In this document: piece after piece, positions 1 to 11,357 of the stretch
Numbering within the stretch: position 1 is the first letter of the stretch
How the letters are laid out: each line of letters starts with the position of its first letter
Source: Bursaphelenchus xylophilus
Lineage: Eukaryota > Nematoda > Chromadorea > Rhabditida > Aphelenchoididae
Reading direction: 5' to 3'
DNA: 64,000 nt
Assembly: GCA_904066235.2 (NCBI GenBank)
Contig: CAJFCV020000006.1
Coordinates: 5,642,001-5,706,000 of the forward strand
Notes under the pieces: generated by a model
Database searches by the model: none
What the model was told of the DNA's origin: nothing
Seen by the model: only the letters and a program-made list of their open reading frames with translations
Made by a program: the position numbers and the translations under genes

Positions 1-389
1 TACTTGCACCACTCGGGAGGATGAGACAAATTCCGAAGCCAATGTTTCGTTGGTAAGGCAATTATCCCAGTTATATGGTGTTTCAGACCCAACCCAAGCC
101 TTTGGAAGACGAAGTGACCTCTCTTGAACCATTTCAACCTCCTCCGGCGTCTAAAGTAGCTAACAGAGACGTCAGCGACAAAGTAGCCAACTCGAAGGAC
201 CCTCAATACGCTACTCTCGTCAACATTGGCCAGGATTGGGACAGTCGGATCGACAAGTTTGATGAGTTTTATGATCAAGTCCATCGAACCCAAAGCTCAA
301 GTGGAAGTTGCGAATTGAAACTGAAGACTTGCCGAGAAGACTCGTTCCATAATATTCAAGAAGTCAAGAACCCGTTACAGTCACAGTGA
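1..389 (+). CDS. 3' end of an unidentified gene (partial)
   Basis: Coding sequence enters from the left edge. The best model joins exon <2-52 to 87-389 across a 34-bp intron (GTAAGG...TTTCAG) in phase 0 and stops at TGA 387-389. The visible part is about 117 residues. It is polar, rich in Asp, Glu, Ser and Lys, and has no membrane segment or motif that I recognise. The composition looks like real coding sequence and a poly(A) signal AATAAA follows at 410-415. Without the intron, the upstream frame stops near 122, so a shorter protein is the alternative. The gene is tail-to-tail with the aspartyl hydroxylase gene. No function is proposed. Confidence 0.5.
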
Positions 390-634
390 AGTTGATAGAT
401 CTGTTCGAAAATAAAATCTGCGTTCGAAAATAAGTTTCTTATTTTATTCCCTTTACAACTAAAACAAGGTCGAAGAAAGAGCTGTCAAATACCCGCAAAA
501 TCAACAAAAAAACGGAATCATTGAATGATAAGGAAAAGGCGCTTCTGAATTTTTTTTCTAGGGTTATTACCATTCTTTGTCATCATCAAGTCAAAATTTT
601 TACTAAAACGATATCAGAAGCTCCACTTTTCTTA
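390..634. terminator. Convergent 3' UTRs and polyadenylation signals
   Basis: Between two convergent stop codons. AATAAA for the left gene is at 410-415. The complement TTTATT at 443-448 is a candidate poly(A) signal for the minus-strand gene. The two 3' UTRs probably abut or overlap. Confidence 0.5.
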
Positions 635-3600
635 TCACAAAACTGAATCCGTTTTCATTGCCGTCGGCACCTCAGGATGCCACAATTCTAAAGCTAGAAC
701 GATCCTAAATGTGTGAGTCCCAGCTCCGTCAAACCACATCTCATGTTCGAAACTCTCGTCGAAGATCAGGAACTTCCCTGTTCTCCACCCCCGAACCTCT
801 TTTCCAACCCGAATTCTGGCTTCGGAGGGAGAAACAAGACCAAGATGGGCCTCGAGAACATAGTTGGTAGGGCCACATCGAGGCCATAGTCGACTTCCAG
901 GAGACATTACGTTGATCCGGATCTACAAAAGGCGATTTAAACTTTTGACATTTCGTAAAAAAATCAATGCAAAAATTAATTCTTTGGAATTCTTCTGCAG
1001 ATTATCATGATAAACCAAGAAGAATTCCAGGGGTGGCCATCAGGTCGGTTCGGTTTTTTCGTCGTTTTTGCGCCGGTAAAATCTTTTGATGGGATTGTGG
1101 CTGTAACATCTCAAGTTCTAGAACGGTTTACTACTCTCTAGTACCTCTATAAAATCAAAAAAATTCGGCCAGTTTACCACCCCTGGTTTTATGACCTTTT
1201 TTTTTGTCAAACTTACTTCTCCTTTGTCGCATCGTGATTCTTCGGTAAATTCTTTGAGCAATTTACATGTGGTTGGTACCAGTCGACAATTCTTCTCATC
1301 GAACTTTCCTTCTGATCTCAAGAACAACGATTTGTATGAACCCTCTGTCAAATGGGCATCTTCTGGTTTGAATCGATCTTCTGAATCCTTCAATGCAGTT
1401 AGTGCCTCTTCTCTCATTGCTGTCCATTGTCTTTCCAGGCTCTTTAGATGTTTTCCACACAATGTTTGAGTTACCGTCCACCAAGGGCGAGCTGTAAGTC
1501 CATCCAGATTATAGGTAGATCTTTGATAGACAGATGGGAAAAGGCCCAATTCTACAGCGTCTTCGTAGACCTTGAGAGCTTCCTGGGAGCGGCCTAGACG
1601 TTGCAGACCGTCTCCGAGATGGAAATAGAACCTGAATTATACATGATTCAAGTTTTACTATTTTACGTATTAGTCTAATGTCTTACTTTGCATCAAGTAT
1701 TGGTTGATCCTGATTCTTCAGTCCCTTTTTCATGTAGAAAGTTCCTTTTTCGTAGTCGTGATCGTATACTTTGAGTAGGTACCCATAATAAGCCAAAGCC
1801 ACCGAGTTCTGAGGATCTGCTTCCAAGATTGAGGTGAAGATATTTCTGGCATCATGTGGTCTTCCCATCATGAGGAAAGTGATTCCAAAGTCCGTCTGAA
1901 TGTCTATTTCATCGGGGAATCTGTCGATTAATTCTCGTTGAACGGTCATTACTTTGTGCAGATTGCCTCGGTATCGTGCACATTCAATCAGGTTCTCTGC
2001 AGCTTCTCTGGAAAAATAATCATATTGCAAGTTATTTTAGAGAGTACTCATTTACTTGAAGAGTTCGTCAGGGGTGTCGTATTCATCCAGGACTTTTTGA
2101 TATTCGTTGATGGCCTTATCCATATTCTCATCGGTATCTTCTTCTTCTGAATTCAACTGAAGGATCCTTCCCAATCCAAAATGAGCCCTTGGACTGTCTT
2201 TGTAATCTTTCAACACCTCTGTGTAATATTGAACGGCACCTTTGAAGTCATGCTATAACAAGATGAGGTTGGTCGGAATATCACGTGTGAGATCACTTCA
2301 AGGGTTAATGGTAACACACGCTCAGGTTAATCGTTAGAGGTATACAATCCGTTAATGAATCTGGTCATCGAGTGCACCTTTTCTATCAGATAATCGGCCA
2401 GATCGAGTTTACTTCGATGTTTGTAATCGTGGCGGTTCGTAATCGCTTTTCGGTTGTAATTATTCGTTCTGCAAGTGAAATGCATTTATTTCGGGACACA
2501 TATACACCTTACACATAAATAACATGCACAAATATACAAGAGCACGACATGTATTACTCGTTGTTCTTACTTTTTTCTGGTCGCCGCGACCTCCCTGACC
2601 TCTACTTTGCTGAGTTGTTCTTCTTCGGTTTGGTCGTCGTTATCGTTTTCGGAACTCTGATCATCATCCTCATCAATTTCCTCTTGATCTTCTAGCTTAG
2701 GATACATTTTTCTCTAAACACAAGTTGAATTACATTGAAAAAGCATTCTTACTTTTTTGCTCTTCAAAAGAGACTTCCTCGGGTTTTTGGAGTCCTCGGC
2801 CATTCTTTTTGCCTGAAGCGATTGTCTCCAGCTCTTTCCTGATCGTTTTGGTTCCCTATGAGTTCGAGGCATCACCAGGACTTCTTCTTCCTCGTCATCG
2901 TTTATATCCTCATCATCGTCGTCGATCTCTTTCTTTTTCTTCTGCTTCTTTACTTTTTGAACGCACTGCAATATAAATGGTAAATAATGGTGCTTCATAA
3001 GGGGATTTATTGTTATCTGTAAATTGGCTTACCATAGCGACTTCGTCCTCTTCATCGTCGTCATCATCCTCGTCCTTTTCAGCCTTTCTTTGAGCCTCCT
3101 CCTTTTCCTTTTGTTCAGCTTGTTTTTGTTGTCGTTTTATCTGGAAAATCATTCGTAACTTTAAGGATACTAATACTCACCACGTGTCTGGGAAGTGGTT
3201 CTGGTTCTTTCTCCTTCTCTTCAGATTTATCGTCAGCATCATCGTCTTCGTTTTCTTCTGATTCTTCTTTTGCTGGCACTGCTTTCTGTGGGATTACTCT
3301 CTTCTTTGGTGGCTCTTCTTCTTCCTCATCGTCATCATTGTCATCTTCCGTGGAATCTTTCCTTTCATCCGAGTCGTTGTCGTCGTCATCTTCTTCTTTG
3401 ATGTTTACTTTTGGTGGATCTGTTTTTTTCACTTCTTTTTCCTCTTCATCTTCTTCCTCTTCTTCTTCAGACTCTTGCTTCCTACTTCTTCGGCGGAGAT
3501 CTCGTTTTCGTTCTTGTCGACGCTATAAGACACAATAAGACAGTTGTAAATTTTTGCACAATTCAGCAAATTTAATAATTCTCACCTGGTTTCTCAACAA

Positions 3601-4426
3601 TTTGCCTTCGTCGACCTCATTATTGTCCTCATCATCGTCATCTTTTTCCTCCTCGTCTTTTTTCACTCCCTTTTTCTTGGACTTTCCGCCCAGCCATCGG
3701 TCTTTCGCTTTTTGAAGTAGTGAAGAGAATAACTGTTGTTCTTCGTCCTCTTCTTCGTTCTCTGCATCCTCGATGTCTAAATTTATATAATAGTTCTCTC
3801 GTTTTGGACCACAATTTCTTCCCAGTTCAACTGGAATATTGCTTACCTGGAGGTGCCGGTGTTACATCTTCAGTTTCTTCCTCCGTCTCAGGGATAAGTG
3901 TTTCTGGTTCATCTTCTTCGACGACATTTGCAACATAATCGTTGTCTTCGCCATCTATAAATAACAGGGGTGTTCTCAATTAGATTACTTTTTTCTTACC
4001 GTCACTCTCGGAGAAGATAGCCAGCAAAGCTGAGCATAACAATATAAAAACAAGAAGAACGGCCCAACTCCTTAGACCTCCCTGAAATCCATTAAATCGA
4101 TTTTCAAAATAATAATCGATCAAAATTGGATGTCTACTTACTTTTGTAACACTGTAATCTATTTTCTGAGGCGCTACCATAACCGCCATGTTGTGAACAT
4201 GCCCGGGTCCATCTGAAAATGGAAATCTTATTCGATGGGAGCCGAAATGTATGGCATAAAAAGTAATGGGACCGTCAACCATTTCCAATGCCGACGTCAT
4301 CTCACAGCTTTTTCGTTTAATTAACGGGAATTCAATGAACTTACAACTGGAACCTTGACGACGGAACTGATTCCTCGGAACGCTGGTCCCATTCTGATGG
4401 GCATAGGGGCTGGGAGAGCCACTCAT
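635..4426 (-). CDS. ASPH: Aspartyl/asparaginyl beta-hydroxylase (ASPH) family protein
   Basis: Single-pass ER membrane protein of the family that hydroxylates Asp/Asn in EGF-like domains. Exons in gene order: 4345-4426, 4142-4212, 4000-4081, 3847-3954, 3586-3776, 3181-3522, 3033-3140, 2753-2965, 2571-2713, 2378-2468, 2056-2252, 1687-2007, 1217-1631, 635-922; 883 residues. Order of parts: short N-terminal tail, TM anchor near residues 55-73 (WAVLLVFILLC), a long Glu/Asp/Lys-rich lumenal linker to about residue 480, TPR-like repeats (YYTEVLKDYKDSPRAHFG), then the hydroxylase domain (STYNLDGLTARPWWT, GPTNY, HLGL, SFEHEMW, WHPE). Domain order and length match vertebrate ASPH. His814, His848 and Arg861 match conserved active-site residues. 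However, the metal-ligand His of the usual WPH-x-GPTN motif is Arg803, and the Arg two residues before HLGL is Glu812. The protein may therefore be inactive. The family assignment is very secure; activity is doubtful. Confidence 0.95.
2327..2468 (-). other. Alternative 3' end of the ASPH gene (retained intron)
   Basis: The exon 2378-2468 uses a moderate donor (AAG|GTGCAC). Without splicing, the frame stays open for 16 more codons to TAA at 2327-2329. This would give a protein with the membrane anchor and acidic linker but no TPR or hydroxylase domain. Mammalian ASPH loci make comparable short calcium-binding forms (junctin, junctate) by alternative splicing. Whether this isoform is used is inference. 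Confidence 0.4.
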
Positions 4427-5237
4427 GGCTGAATCGACCGGCCAGTACGCCCAAATCGACCGTTGATTCGGACCGTTCCCGTGGAGTGGTCACAATAGCA
4501 GACAAACAACGTCAAGGCAGACGCTTCCCTCCGGCCCCTCGGATCAAAACCTCGGCATGAGTGGGGGATCAGGGGAGGGGAAAACTCTCGACTCTCGTCC
4601 AGAAAGTGGCGCCCGTCCCTTCCTCTTGTCTTTTCTTGGCCCCGCAAACTCTTTTCTCTCGGCCAAAAATTATGTTTTGGCGCTGAGATTGAAGGCTCTA
4701 GGGTGGGGAAGAAAAGAAGAAAGGAGTACAACCACGACTTTGTTTTTATGCCCTTATTTTGTTGTCTTTTTTGCAGAAGACAAGGAAACGCGATAATATA
4801 GGGCCAAATGAAGGACCAACTCGAGAACGAGTTCAAGTCCGGTACACTTGGTCGATGTATGGGTGAAATGTGACCACCACCAGTCACTGAAAGTAATCGT
4901 TTTATTATTTATATTATACTTTTATCACGCATTGTGCTTGGGGTTTAATACGGTGTAATAAAAAAGACCTTATTAATTAAAATTTTAATTAAAAGAAACA
5001 AAAAAATATTTTCCGGATATACTTGATCTTCAATGTTTTTTTGTTTGTCCTGGACAGAGAAATCAGCGCGCGGCCAAGACAGACATGATGTAGCGAAAAC
5101 TCTTTCTCAAGACTTGAGCTGCAGATTGAACAAGGGATAAGAGCGGTCAAAATTCACAAAATGAAAGATCAACCCGGTTTGACATTGATCACGATACATT
5201 TTTCACAAGATGACAATTAAGGCCCAAAAAAATATTA
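4427..5237. promoter_or_regulatory. Upstream region of the ASPH gene
   Basis: Gene-free stretch between the ASPH start codon and the first transposon relic. It is GC-richer than its surroundings up to about 4650, then strongly AT-rich (4880-5030). Open frames on both strands overlap here and match nothing. The promoter and 5' UTR of the minus-strand gene should lie in the first few hundred bases. Confidence 0.35.
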
Positions 5238-6113
5238 CAGGGTGGGGCATCTTTGTGGCCCGATTTGGATTGACTATAACTTCTTTAGTTTTTGGCCAAA
5301 TTTTAAAATTCTTTTTTCCCCTGAATCGTCAGCCAACCCCATTTTGTTTGATACCAAATATGTTATACATAGGTGAGTGTCATCTACAGTTATTGGATTT
5401 ATTCTTGAAGTTCATTTTTTTGGTCGTTTTTCGGTTGTTTTTTCGGCCTTTCCCGGTGTGTCCGAAAATGGAGTCCGGTGTGGAAGAAAAGGCTTGGTCT
5501 GTGGTTTGGTATAGAAAGTACGGTTCGGCGTTAAATTTTCAAATGGGGATACCGCATGAAATACGGACGTAATGCCTAACGTCCAGATCGCAAGACAATT
5601 CGACGTTCGTGGAATAAGTTTCTTGAGACTGCCAGCGTTAACAGGAAACAAAAAAAGCAGGAAAGATGGGTATGAACGGAATTGAAAATTGAAGAAGTTT
5701 TGTCAAAATTCCGAGAAAATCCGCATATGAGTACACGAAGTTTGGCCAGAACCGAGGGAATGCCTTCACCATGGACCATTCGACGAACTCTGGAGGTTGA
5801 TCTTCACTTTTTGTTCTTATTCTCATCGTCGATTTTCGGGAGGGTAAATTCCACCGTATTTTTCTTCCGGACCGTACTCTATTTCTGGACACACCGGGAA
5901 AGACCGAAAAAACAACCGAAAAACGACCGAAAAAATGAACTCCAAGAATAAATCCAATAACTGTAGATATACACTTACTATGTATAACATATTTGGTATC
6001 AAACAAAATGGGGTTGGCTGACGATTCAGGGAAAAAAAAGAATTTTAAAATTTGGCCAAAAACTAAAGAAGTTATAGCCAATTCAAATCGGGCCACAAAG
6101 ATGCCCCACCCTG
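5238..6113. mobile_element. Tc1/mariner-like transposon relic with long terminal inverted repeats
   Basis: 876-bp element flanked by TA on both sides (5236-5237 and 6114-6115), the hallmark target duplication of Tc1/mariner elements. The ends read CAGGGTGGGGCATCTTTG and its complement. The inverted repeats run about 240-260 bp with few mismatches (5238-5490 against 5865-6113). The core 5580-5790 keeps a broken transposase fragment. The clearest part is the helix-turn-helix around 5690-5785 (EEVLSKFRENPHMSTRS), with frame breaks before and after it. The element is non-autonomous and old. Confidence 0.8.
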
Positions 6114-6574
6114 TAGATTCAATAAATGACAGTGTAATTAGTTATGGAAATGATGATGCAGGCTACAAATATAAAATCATCTCAACTGGAAACGGAAGTG
6201 GTGGGGGTTTTGCGGGAAAGAAAACGTGCTCAGGACACTTCATTAGTATCGTTTTTAAAGTTGAAACTCCTTTGGAATAGCTGGGACCATATGTAACAAG
6301 TGCTACTTTGCAGTCCTTTGACCTTCATGTCCATATCGATTATTCACGGAATACGAGAAGAAATTACTGCCCAAAAAATAGCGGAAACTTAAACGTCTCG
6401 CCGCGGGTCATGGGTGCAGATTTAAAACCCTGTTCATGGACGAGAAGTTCAACGTCGAGTAAGCCCACAACAACAAAGCTGATAAAATTTGGACCGTTGA
6501 GCGCCAAGGAACATCTATTAAACCCCGTCAGACTCCATCCGTCATGGCCTGTGGCAAAAAAATTGCGTCGGCGG
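6114..6574. other. Gene-free spacer
   Basis: Between the transposon relic and the nested repeats. An open frame at 6308-6619 has no recognisable domain and runs into repeat sequence. I see no gene here. Confidence 0.3.
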
Positions 6575-8495
6575 CAAGATATAAAGCGGGAGATAAAAGA
6601 TTTTCTGAAAAATTTTTGAAATTTTTCTGTTTTTACTTTTTTTTTAAAAAAAAAGTAAATTTTCAGTTTACTTCAAGGAAAATGCAAAAAAAAGTCAATT
6701 TTGTTTCTGGCTTTCCGACTTCAAGGTCGGGAGTAGGACCGGATCTTACTCCCCTCTCGGAGTCGCCGAAAGTCAGAGCTTGTTTTTACTTTATTCCTCT
6801 TTTTGGCCCCGCACTGCAGGTTGCAAGGTTGATGCCAAGTCTTTCCCTGATGTGTCAAGTTTTTCTCTTCCGAAAAAATTATTTTTACGTTTGTGCGACG
6901 TTGTGAAGCTATGTTCTCCACGAAGATGGGCTGGAAAGTGGTCAAGTAAGTTAGCATTGGCAAGAGGAGATGTACGTTTTTCATTTGACATCAAAAGTTT
7001 CCATTTTATTTCAGAGAAAGGTACAAAATTTTTCCAATTCGTAAAGCTTCATGACCATGGATAATGTAAGTGAGATTATCTCCTTTTTTGCTACGACGTC
7101 AAGATTCTAAGTCGGGAAACGTTTAGAGGAGACCCCACTCTCATGTATATTCTCCATGTATGAAACCCCATAAATTTTGAGGAATAACGACGTAAAAGTT
7201 TCAAATACTATACTAACTTTCCAAAAGTATGTTATACTAAAGTAAAACCTATGCAAACTATCTTCAAGTTATTGTAACAACGTTATTTGAGCCTTATTAC
7301 GTTATTACCTCAGTTTAGAACGCATTCGTGGCAAAAATCCGGCAGATCTGAGCGGATTTCGATATTGTACATGACACCTAGAAATCGAAATTGGTGGCGT
7401 TTGATAGATAGAGTATATAACAAAACTAAAGTGAGGTGTCCTCTAGAACTCGCCAGCCTAGAACTGTTAACTCCAATAACGGAACAAAAAACGCGATAAG
7501 CGCACTTACATTATCCATGGTCATGAAGCTTTACGAATTGGAAAAAATTTGTACCTTTCTCTGAAATAAAAGGAAAATTTTTGGTGTCAAATGAAAAAAG
7601 TACATCTCCTCTTGCTAACTTGATCACTTTTCAGCCCATCTTCGTGGAGAAAATAGGTTCACAACTTCAAAAAAAATCAAAACGTTTCTTCCGGGAGAGA
7701 GAAATTTGACACATCTGGAATTCCCGGGCGCAGCTCGCAAAAATAGTTTTGAAGAAAATAAATTGGCGTGCAGGTGAGTAAAAACGGCATCCTACTCACC
7801 AGCCAAAATGGGCGAGCCATTTTTGTTTCAACTTTGCGGATCGACCTTTTGGCGAGCCATTTTTGATCCAACTTTCCAAAAATTTGTCGTTCGGAGTAAG
7901 AATGTTTGTTGACTCTCCGAAATCGAAAATTTCCGGAAATTTTTCAAAATTTACTTTTTTTTTTACAAGGAAAGTACTTCTATGGGGTATGGAGTTACAG
8001 GTCGAGTCATATATCAAAAAATTCGCAAAATTTTTCTGATTCAGAATATGTAAAAATTAGCTGCCTAATTTTAGTTTGTAAGGGCGAAAAAATCCTCAGA
8101 ACTTTTCTCGCAACACCATGAAAATGCGCATTTTTTACATTGCAACTGCTAATTAAGGTGTAGTATAAATTAAATTTGATATTTTAAAGCTTGTAAAGAT
8201 ACCAGTGTTTACTTTAACTCAAAAACAAGCTTTTGATTTGGTAAAAACTTGGTCAAAAAGGCATTTGTGTGGTGTTTCGAGAAAAGTTCCGAGGGTTTTT
8301 TCACCCTTACAGACCAAAATTAGGCAGCTAATTTTTACATATTCTGAATCAGAAAAATTTTGCGAATTTTTTGATGTATGACTCGACCTGTAACTCCACA
8401 CCCCATAGAAGTACTTTCCTTGTTAAAAAAAAAGTAAAAACAGAAAAATTTAAAAAATTTTTCAGAAAATCTTTTATCTCCCGCTTTATATCCCT
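6575..8495. repeat. Nested inverted repeats
   Basis: Three pairs of complementary arms lie inside one another or in series. Outer arms are 6578-6645 and about 8425-8490, sharing GATATAAAGCGGGAGATAAA. Middle arms are about 6840-7072 and 7510-7730, around the shared CATGACCATGGATAATGTAAG-type segment (shown as its first 20 bases CATGACCATGGATAATGTAA). Inner arms are 7965-8125 and 8255-8423, starting ACAAGGAAAGTACTTC. The arms are about 85-95 percent alike by eye. The arrangement suggests successive insertions of foldback elements. No intact open reading frame is present. Confidence 0.75.
7965..8423. mobile_element. Foldback element, ACAAGGAAAGTACTT family, copy 1
   Basis: About 459 bp with roughly 165-bp arms and a central loop of about 130 bp. 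Both tips read ACAAGGAAAGTACTTCTATG. The same tip sequence bounds a second palindrome at 16879-17474, so this is a repeat family rather than a chance hairpin. No coding capacity is seen. Confidence 0.7.
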
Positions 8496-9502
8496 GTTTT
8501 TTGTAGATAAGGCGGTCAAGCGCGACCAAGTAGTCTACTAGCGACATTGTGGATATTGTCATGCTTCAGTGTGAAAATAACCGATTTTCCCGACTTCGTC
8601 CCGTCTTCGAAATCACCATGACCGATGGCTTATTCCTGATACGCAATAAAACGGCCATCGGTTACCTCCAAAACCCATATATTACCCAACGAAACTCTAC
8701 TCTATTACCTATATACTGCTCTCACTTTCAACCTCAAACTTAAAATAAGATCTCAAGTCAGACCCTCTCGAACATTGAGACGAACAGACGGTGTCTGAAA
8801 ACGCATCAAAAGACGTCCACAAATCATTTAAAACACAATTTCATGGATAAGTCGGATAAAAATTTGCCGATATTACCCTCTTGATACGAAATCTCAAATC
8901 CTCTGATACATATAGAAGTTGCAAATGTAAATAAATAAATTTCGCATCGTCAGTGTGAGAGTTCGTGCTGATGTTTTGGATCCGATTTCAAAGAAAAATT
9001 GCAGAGAACACTTTTAAACTCCTGAACTTTGGTCAGCAAAAAACGAAAACTTTGAGAATTCGAAGGCTCCAAACCCTCATGGCTTATGACATTACACTAG
9101 CATAAGTTTCCTGCACCTTATCGTTCCGCTTTTGGCATCCATAAATAAGCAGATTAAAAAATGCCATTTTACACTCTGCAGTGTGAATATGGAACAGCAA
9201 AAATCATCATAATTAATAATTCAAAATAAATACTAGAAAATTCCCCTAACCTTAACATACCTCAGCATTGATCCTCTAGAAAAAGAGATTTCCTCTGGCC
9301 TCACCACATTTGTTACCCATGAAGAGCAATAAATGAGGAACACATTGCAATAAAGGACACTTCAATGATTATATTATAACATATGTCAATGGATTAAATT
9401 GTAGTTTACTTCACAAGCAGACGGCTATAGGGCAAACTTCCAACAGATTGATAAAAATGTGTTTATTGAGATGATTAACAACAACTATTCTTAACAAGTA
9501 TC
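8496..9502. other. Gene-free stretch downstream of UQCC1
   Basis: About 1 kb, AT-rich, between the nested repeats and the UQCC1 stop codon. It holds several AATAAA/TTTATT words, some of which may end the UQCC1 transcript. I see no convincing open frame, RNA gene or repeat. Confidence 0.35.
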
Positions 9503-11357
9503 CTACTCGAGGCGGAGTTGTTCCGCCGGTTCCCATCGCTTAACTCCGCCCACAATTATTTCATTAATTTCAAGGGAGTCCAAAAAGGCTATCTGAAAAC
9601 AAGGATACGAGCAAAAAACTCGAAAAATTGATAAAAGGCGTCTTACCGTTGCTCTTGTGTATCTGACAGCGTTATTCAAATAGATGGGTTCTACAGGCTT
9701 CGACATGAACAAGTTCCTCCATAAAGCACCAGCCAGTATACAATCATTAGATAGGAATCCCTAAATATTTGATGATGTAAATCGAAATTACATACAGTGC
9801 GCCACTTTTGTGGTTCGCGCCATCTTCATGGTCATAAACAAAAGATTTCAAAAAATGCCGAAAATCAGTCGTATCTCTGGAACGATGGAAGATATTTGTG
9901 GCAAACAGAAATCTTAAAATTTTGAGTAGAATGGGACCAAATAAAAAAACTGAAAAAAACCCTGTCCTAAGCGGTGAACCCCGTAGGGCATAAATATAAA
10001 AAATTTTTAAATCCGCAAAATTGGGAAAAAGGTTTGGCCCCAAACAAAAATAAAATTTGCCAATAAGCTACGGTAAGTCGAGATTTTGAAAGTTAAGGCA
10101 AAAACTTCGTCAAAAAAATTAATATTCTAACGTCCATAACGGATAAAATCCAAAAAATTTAGAAGCGTGACAAAATTAAAAAATTTAGAAACGTCAAAAG
10201 GCTTTAAATTTGAGAATCTACAGCCACACCAAACAGCAGCCCAAGTCTTTTGTCCAACACTACATTCGATTTTCGGGCAGACAATTTTAAACCGAATACA
10301 ATGCGTAAGTCCGAAAAGGTCCGCTAGGCAAAAAGGTCCGCAAAAAATTGCTTTCTTTCTGGAAGGGGTTTAGGAAACAGATGGCGAGAGTATAAAATCT
10401 TACCTCATCGTACTCAAATAAAGCTTGAATATAGACAGCATGCAGTACTTTCATATCCTTCTTTGCATTCAATTTGTACTCAAATTCTTCCTAAAACAAC
10501 TAAAAACCGTAAATTTGCACATACTGATAAAAGTTCCAATCTTTTATCCACATCAAACCATAAGGTATTTAACATCGAGTCTCTCAGCTGATGGTAGGCT
10601 GCTGCATCAAGACTGGACTGCATTTTAAATAGGCACATACTAAAAAAAACAAACGTCAAGTATGCATGTGTTACTTTATAAGGTAGTCTAATAAAAAAAC
10701 TGGCTTACCATACATGTAGTAGAGTCAATTTATACCAAGAACTCATGTAATCAGGGAGATTAAACTCTAAAAACGTCTATATAAGACATGGACATAACAT
10801 AAACATCTTGAGAAGATTCCGTTACATCACCCTTACCATGAATAAGCCTAAGATACGGGAAGTTGTCGGCACAATCATAGTAGAGTAACGTTGCTGCTTT
10901 GTCCAATAACTAAACATAAAATTTAGTAGTATTAAGACCAACATACAGCCTTTAATTCACTGTCGAGATTTTTCTCCAGGTCCGTCTTCATCCCCAACTT
11001 CTTTTTCAGTCTGATCAACCAATATGGCTCCCAAGAGGGGTTCTCGATCATTTTATTAACATATGCCGAGTATGATTGAGCTTGAGTGGGCTGAATAAAT
11101 TTAGGGTCGGGCTGAAACATAAACAAATTTAATATCCCTTATGTCTAATATCGAAATAGTCTTCAGTTGTCATGCTAAACAAAAACAAAAGCTTTTTCTG
11201 TCAGTGAAGAACTGTTTCAAGGAAAACGAATAAACAACCTCATAGACAACTCCATCACATGCATCACATGACAACCTACCTTCTGAAGTTCTGAAGAAAA
11301 CGCCCGTAGACCAAAGGCACAATGATGAAGAGTCCTGAGACGTGCTAACCTAATCAT
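9503..11357 (-). CDS. UQCC1: Ubiquinol-cytochrome c reductase complex assembly factor 1 (UQCC1/Cbp3)
   Basis: Mitochondrial chaperone needed for cytochrome b synthesis and complex III assembly. Exons: 11280-11357, 10947-11111, 10837-10909, 10709-10766, 10525-10639, 10404-10490, 9647-9760, 9503-9592; 259 residues. Exon 1 encodes an Arg-rich, acid-free presequence (MIRLARLRTLHHCAFGLRAF). The rest carries the ubiquinol-cytochrome c chaperone domain, with the family signatures LPDYMSSWYKLTLLHV, ALFEYDEGFL and LAGALWRNLF in the expected order, and length close to animal UQCC1. The intron between exons 2 and 3 is only 37 bp. The one at 9761-10403 is unusually long and holds a CAGTGCGCCACTTTTGTGG segment like the transposon ends nearby. 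Head to head with the SLC25A24-like gene. Confidence 0.93.

Noticed and set aside
53..70. An 18-bp GTAAGG...CAG intron near the left edge
   Set aside because: Too short to splice and does not change the frame. The 34-bp intron to TTTCAG at 86 gives a sensible reading.
4423..4887. 154-residue open frame on the minus strand upstream of ASPH
   Set aside because: Overlapped by another open frame on the opposite strand, with no domain or signal. It fits open sequence in a GC-richer promoter region.
5638..6096. 152-residue open frame on the minus strand
   Set aside because: Lies entirely inside the transposon relic and is the reverse reading of its inverted repeat.
8549..8743. 64-residue open frame
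   Set aside because: Short, with no motif or splice support, next to repeats.
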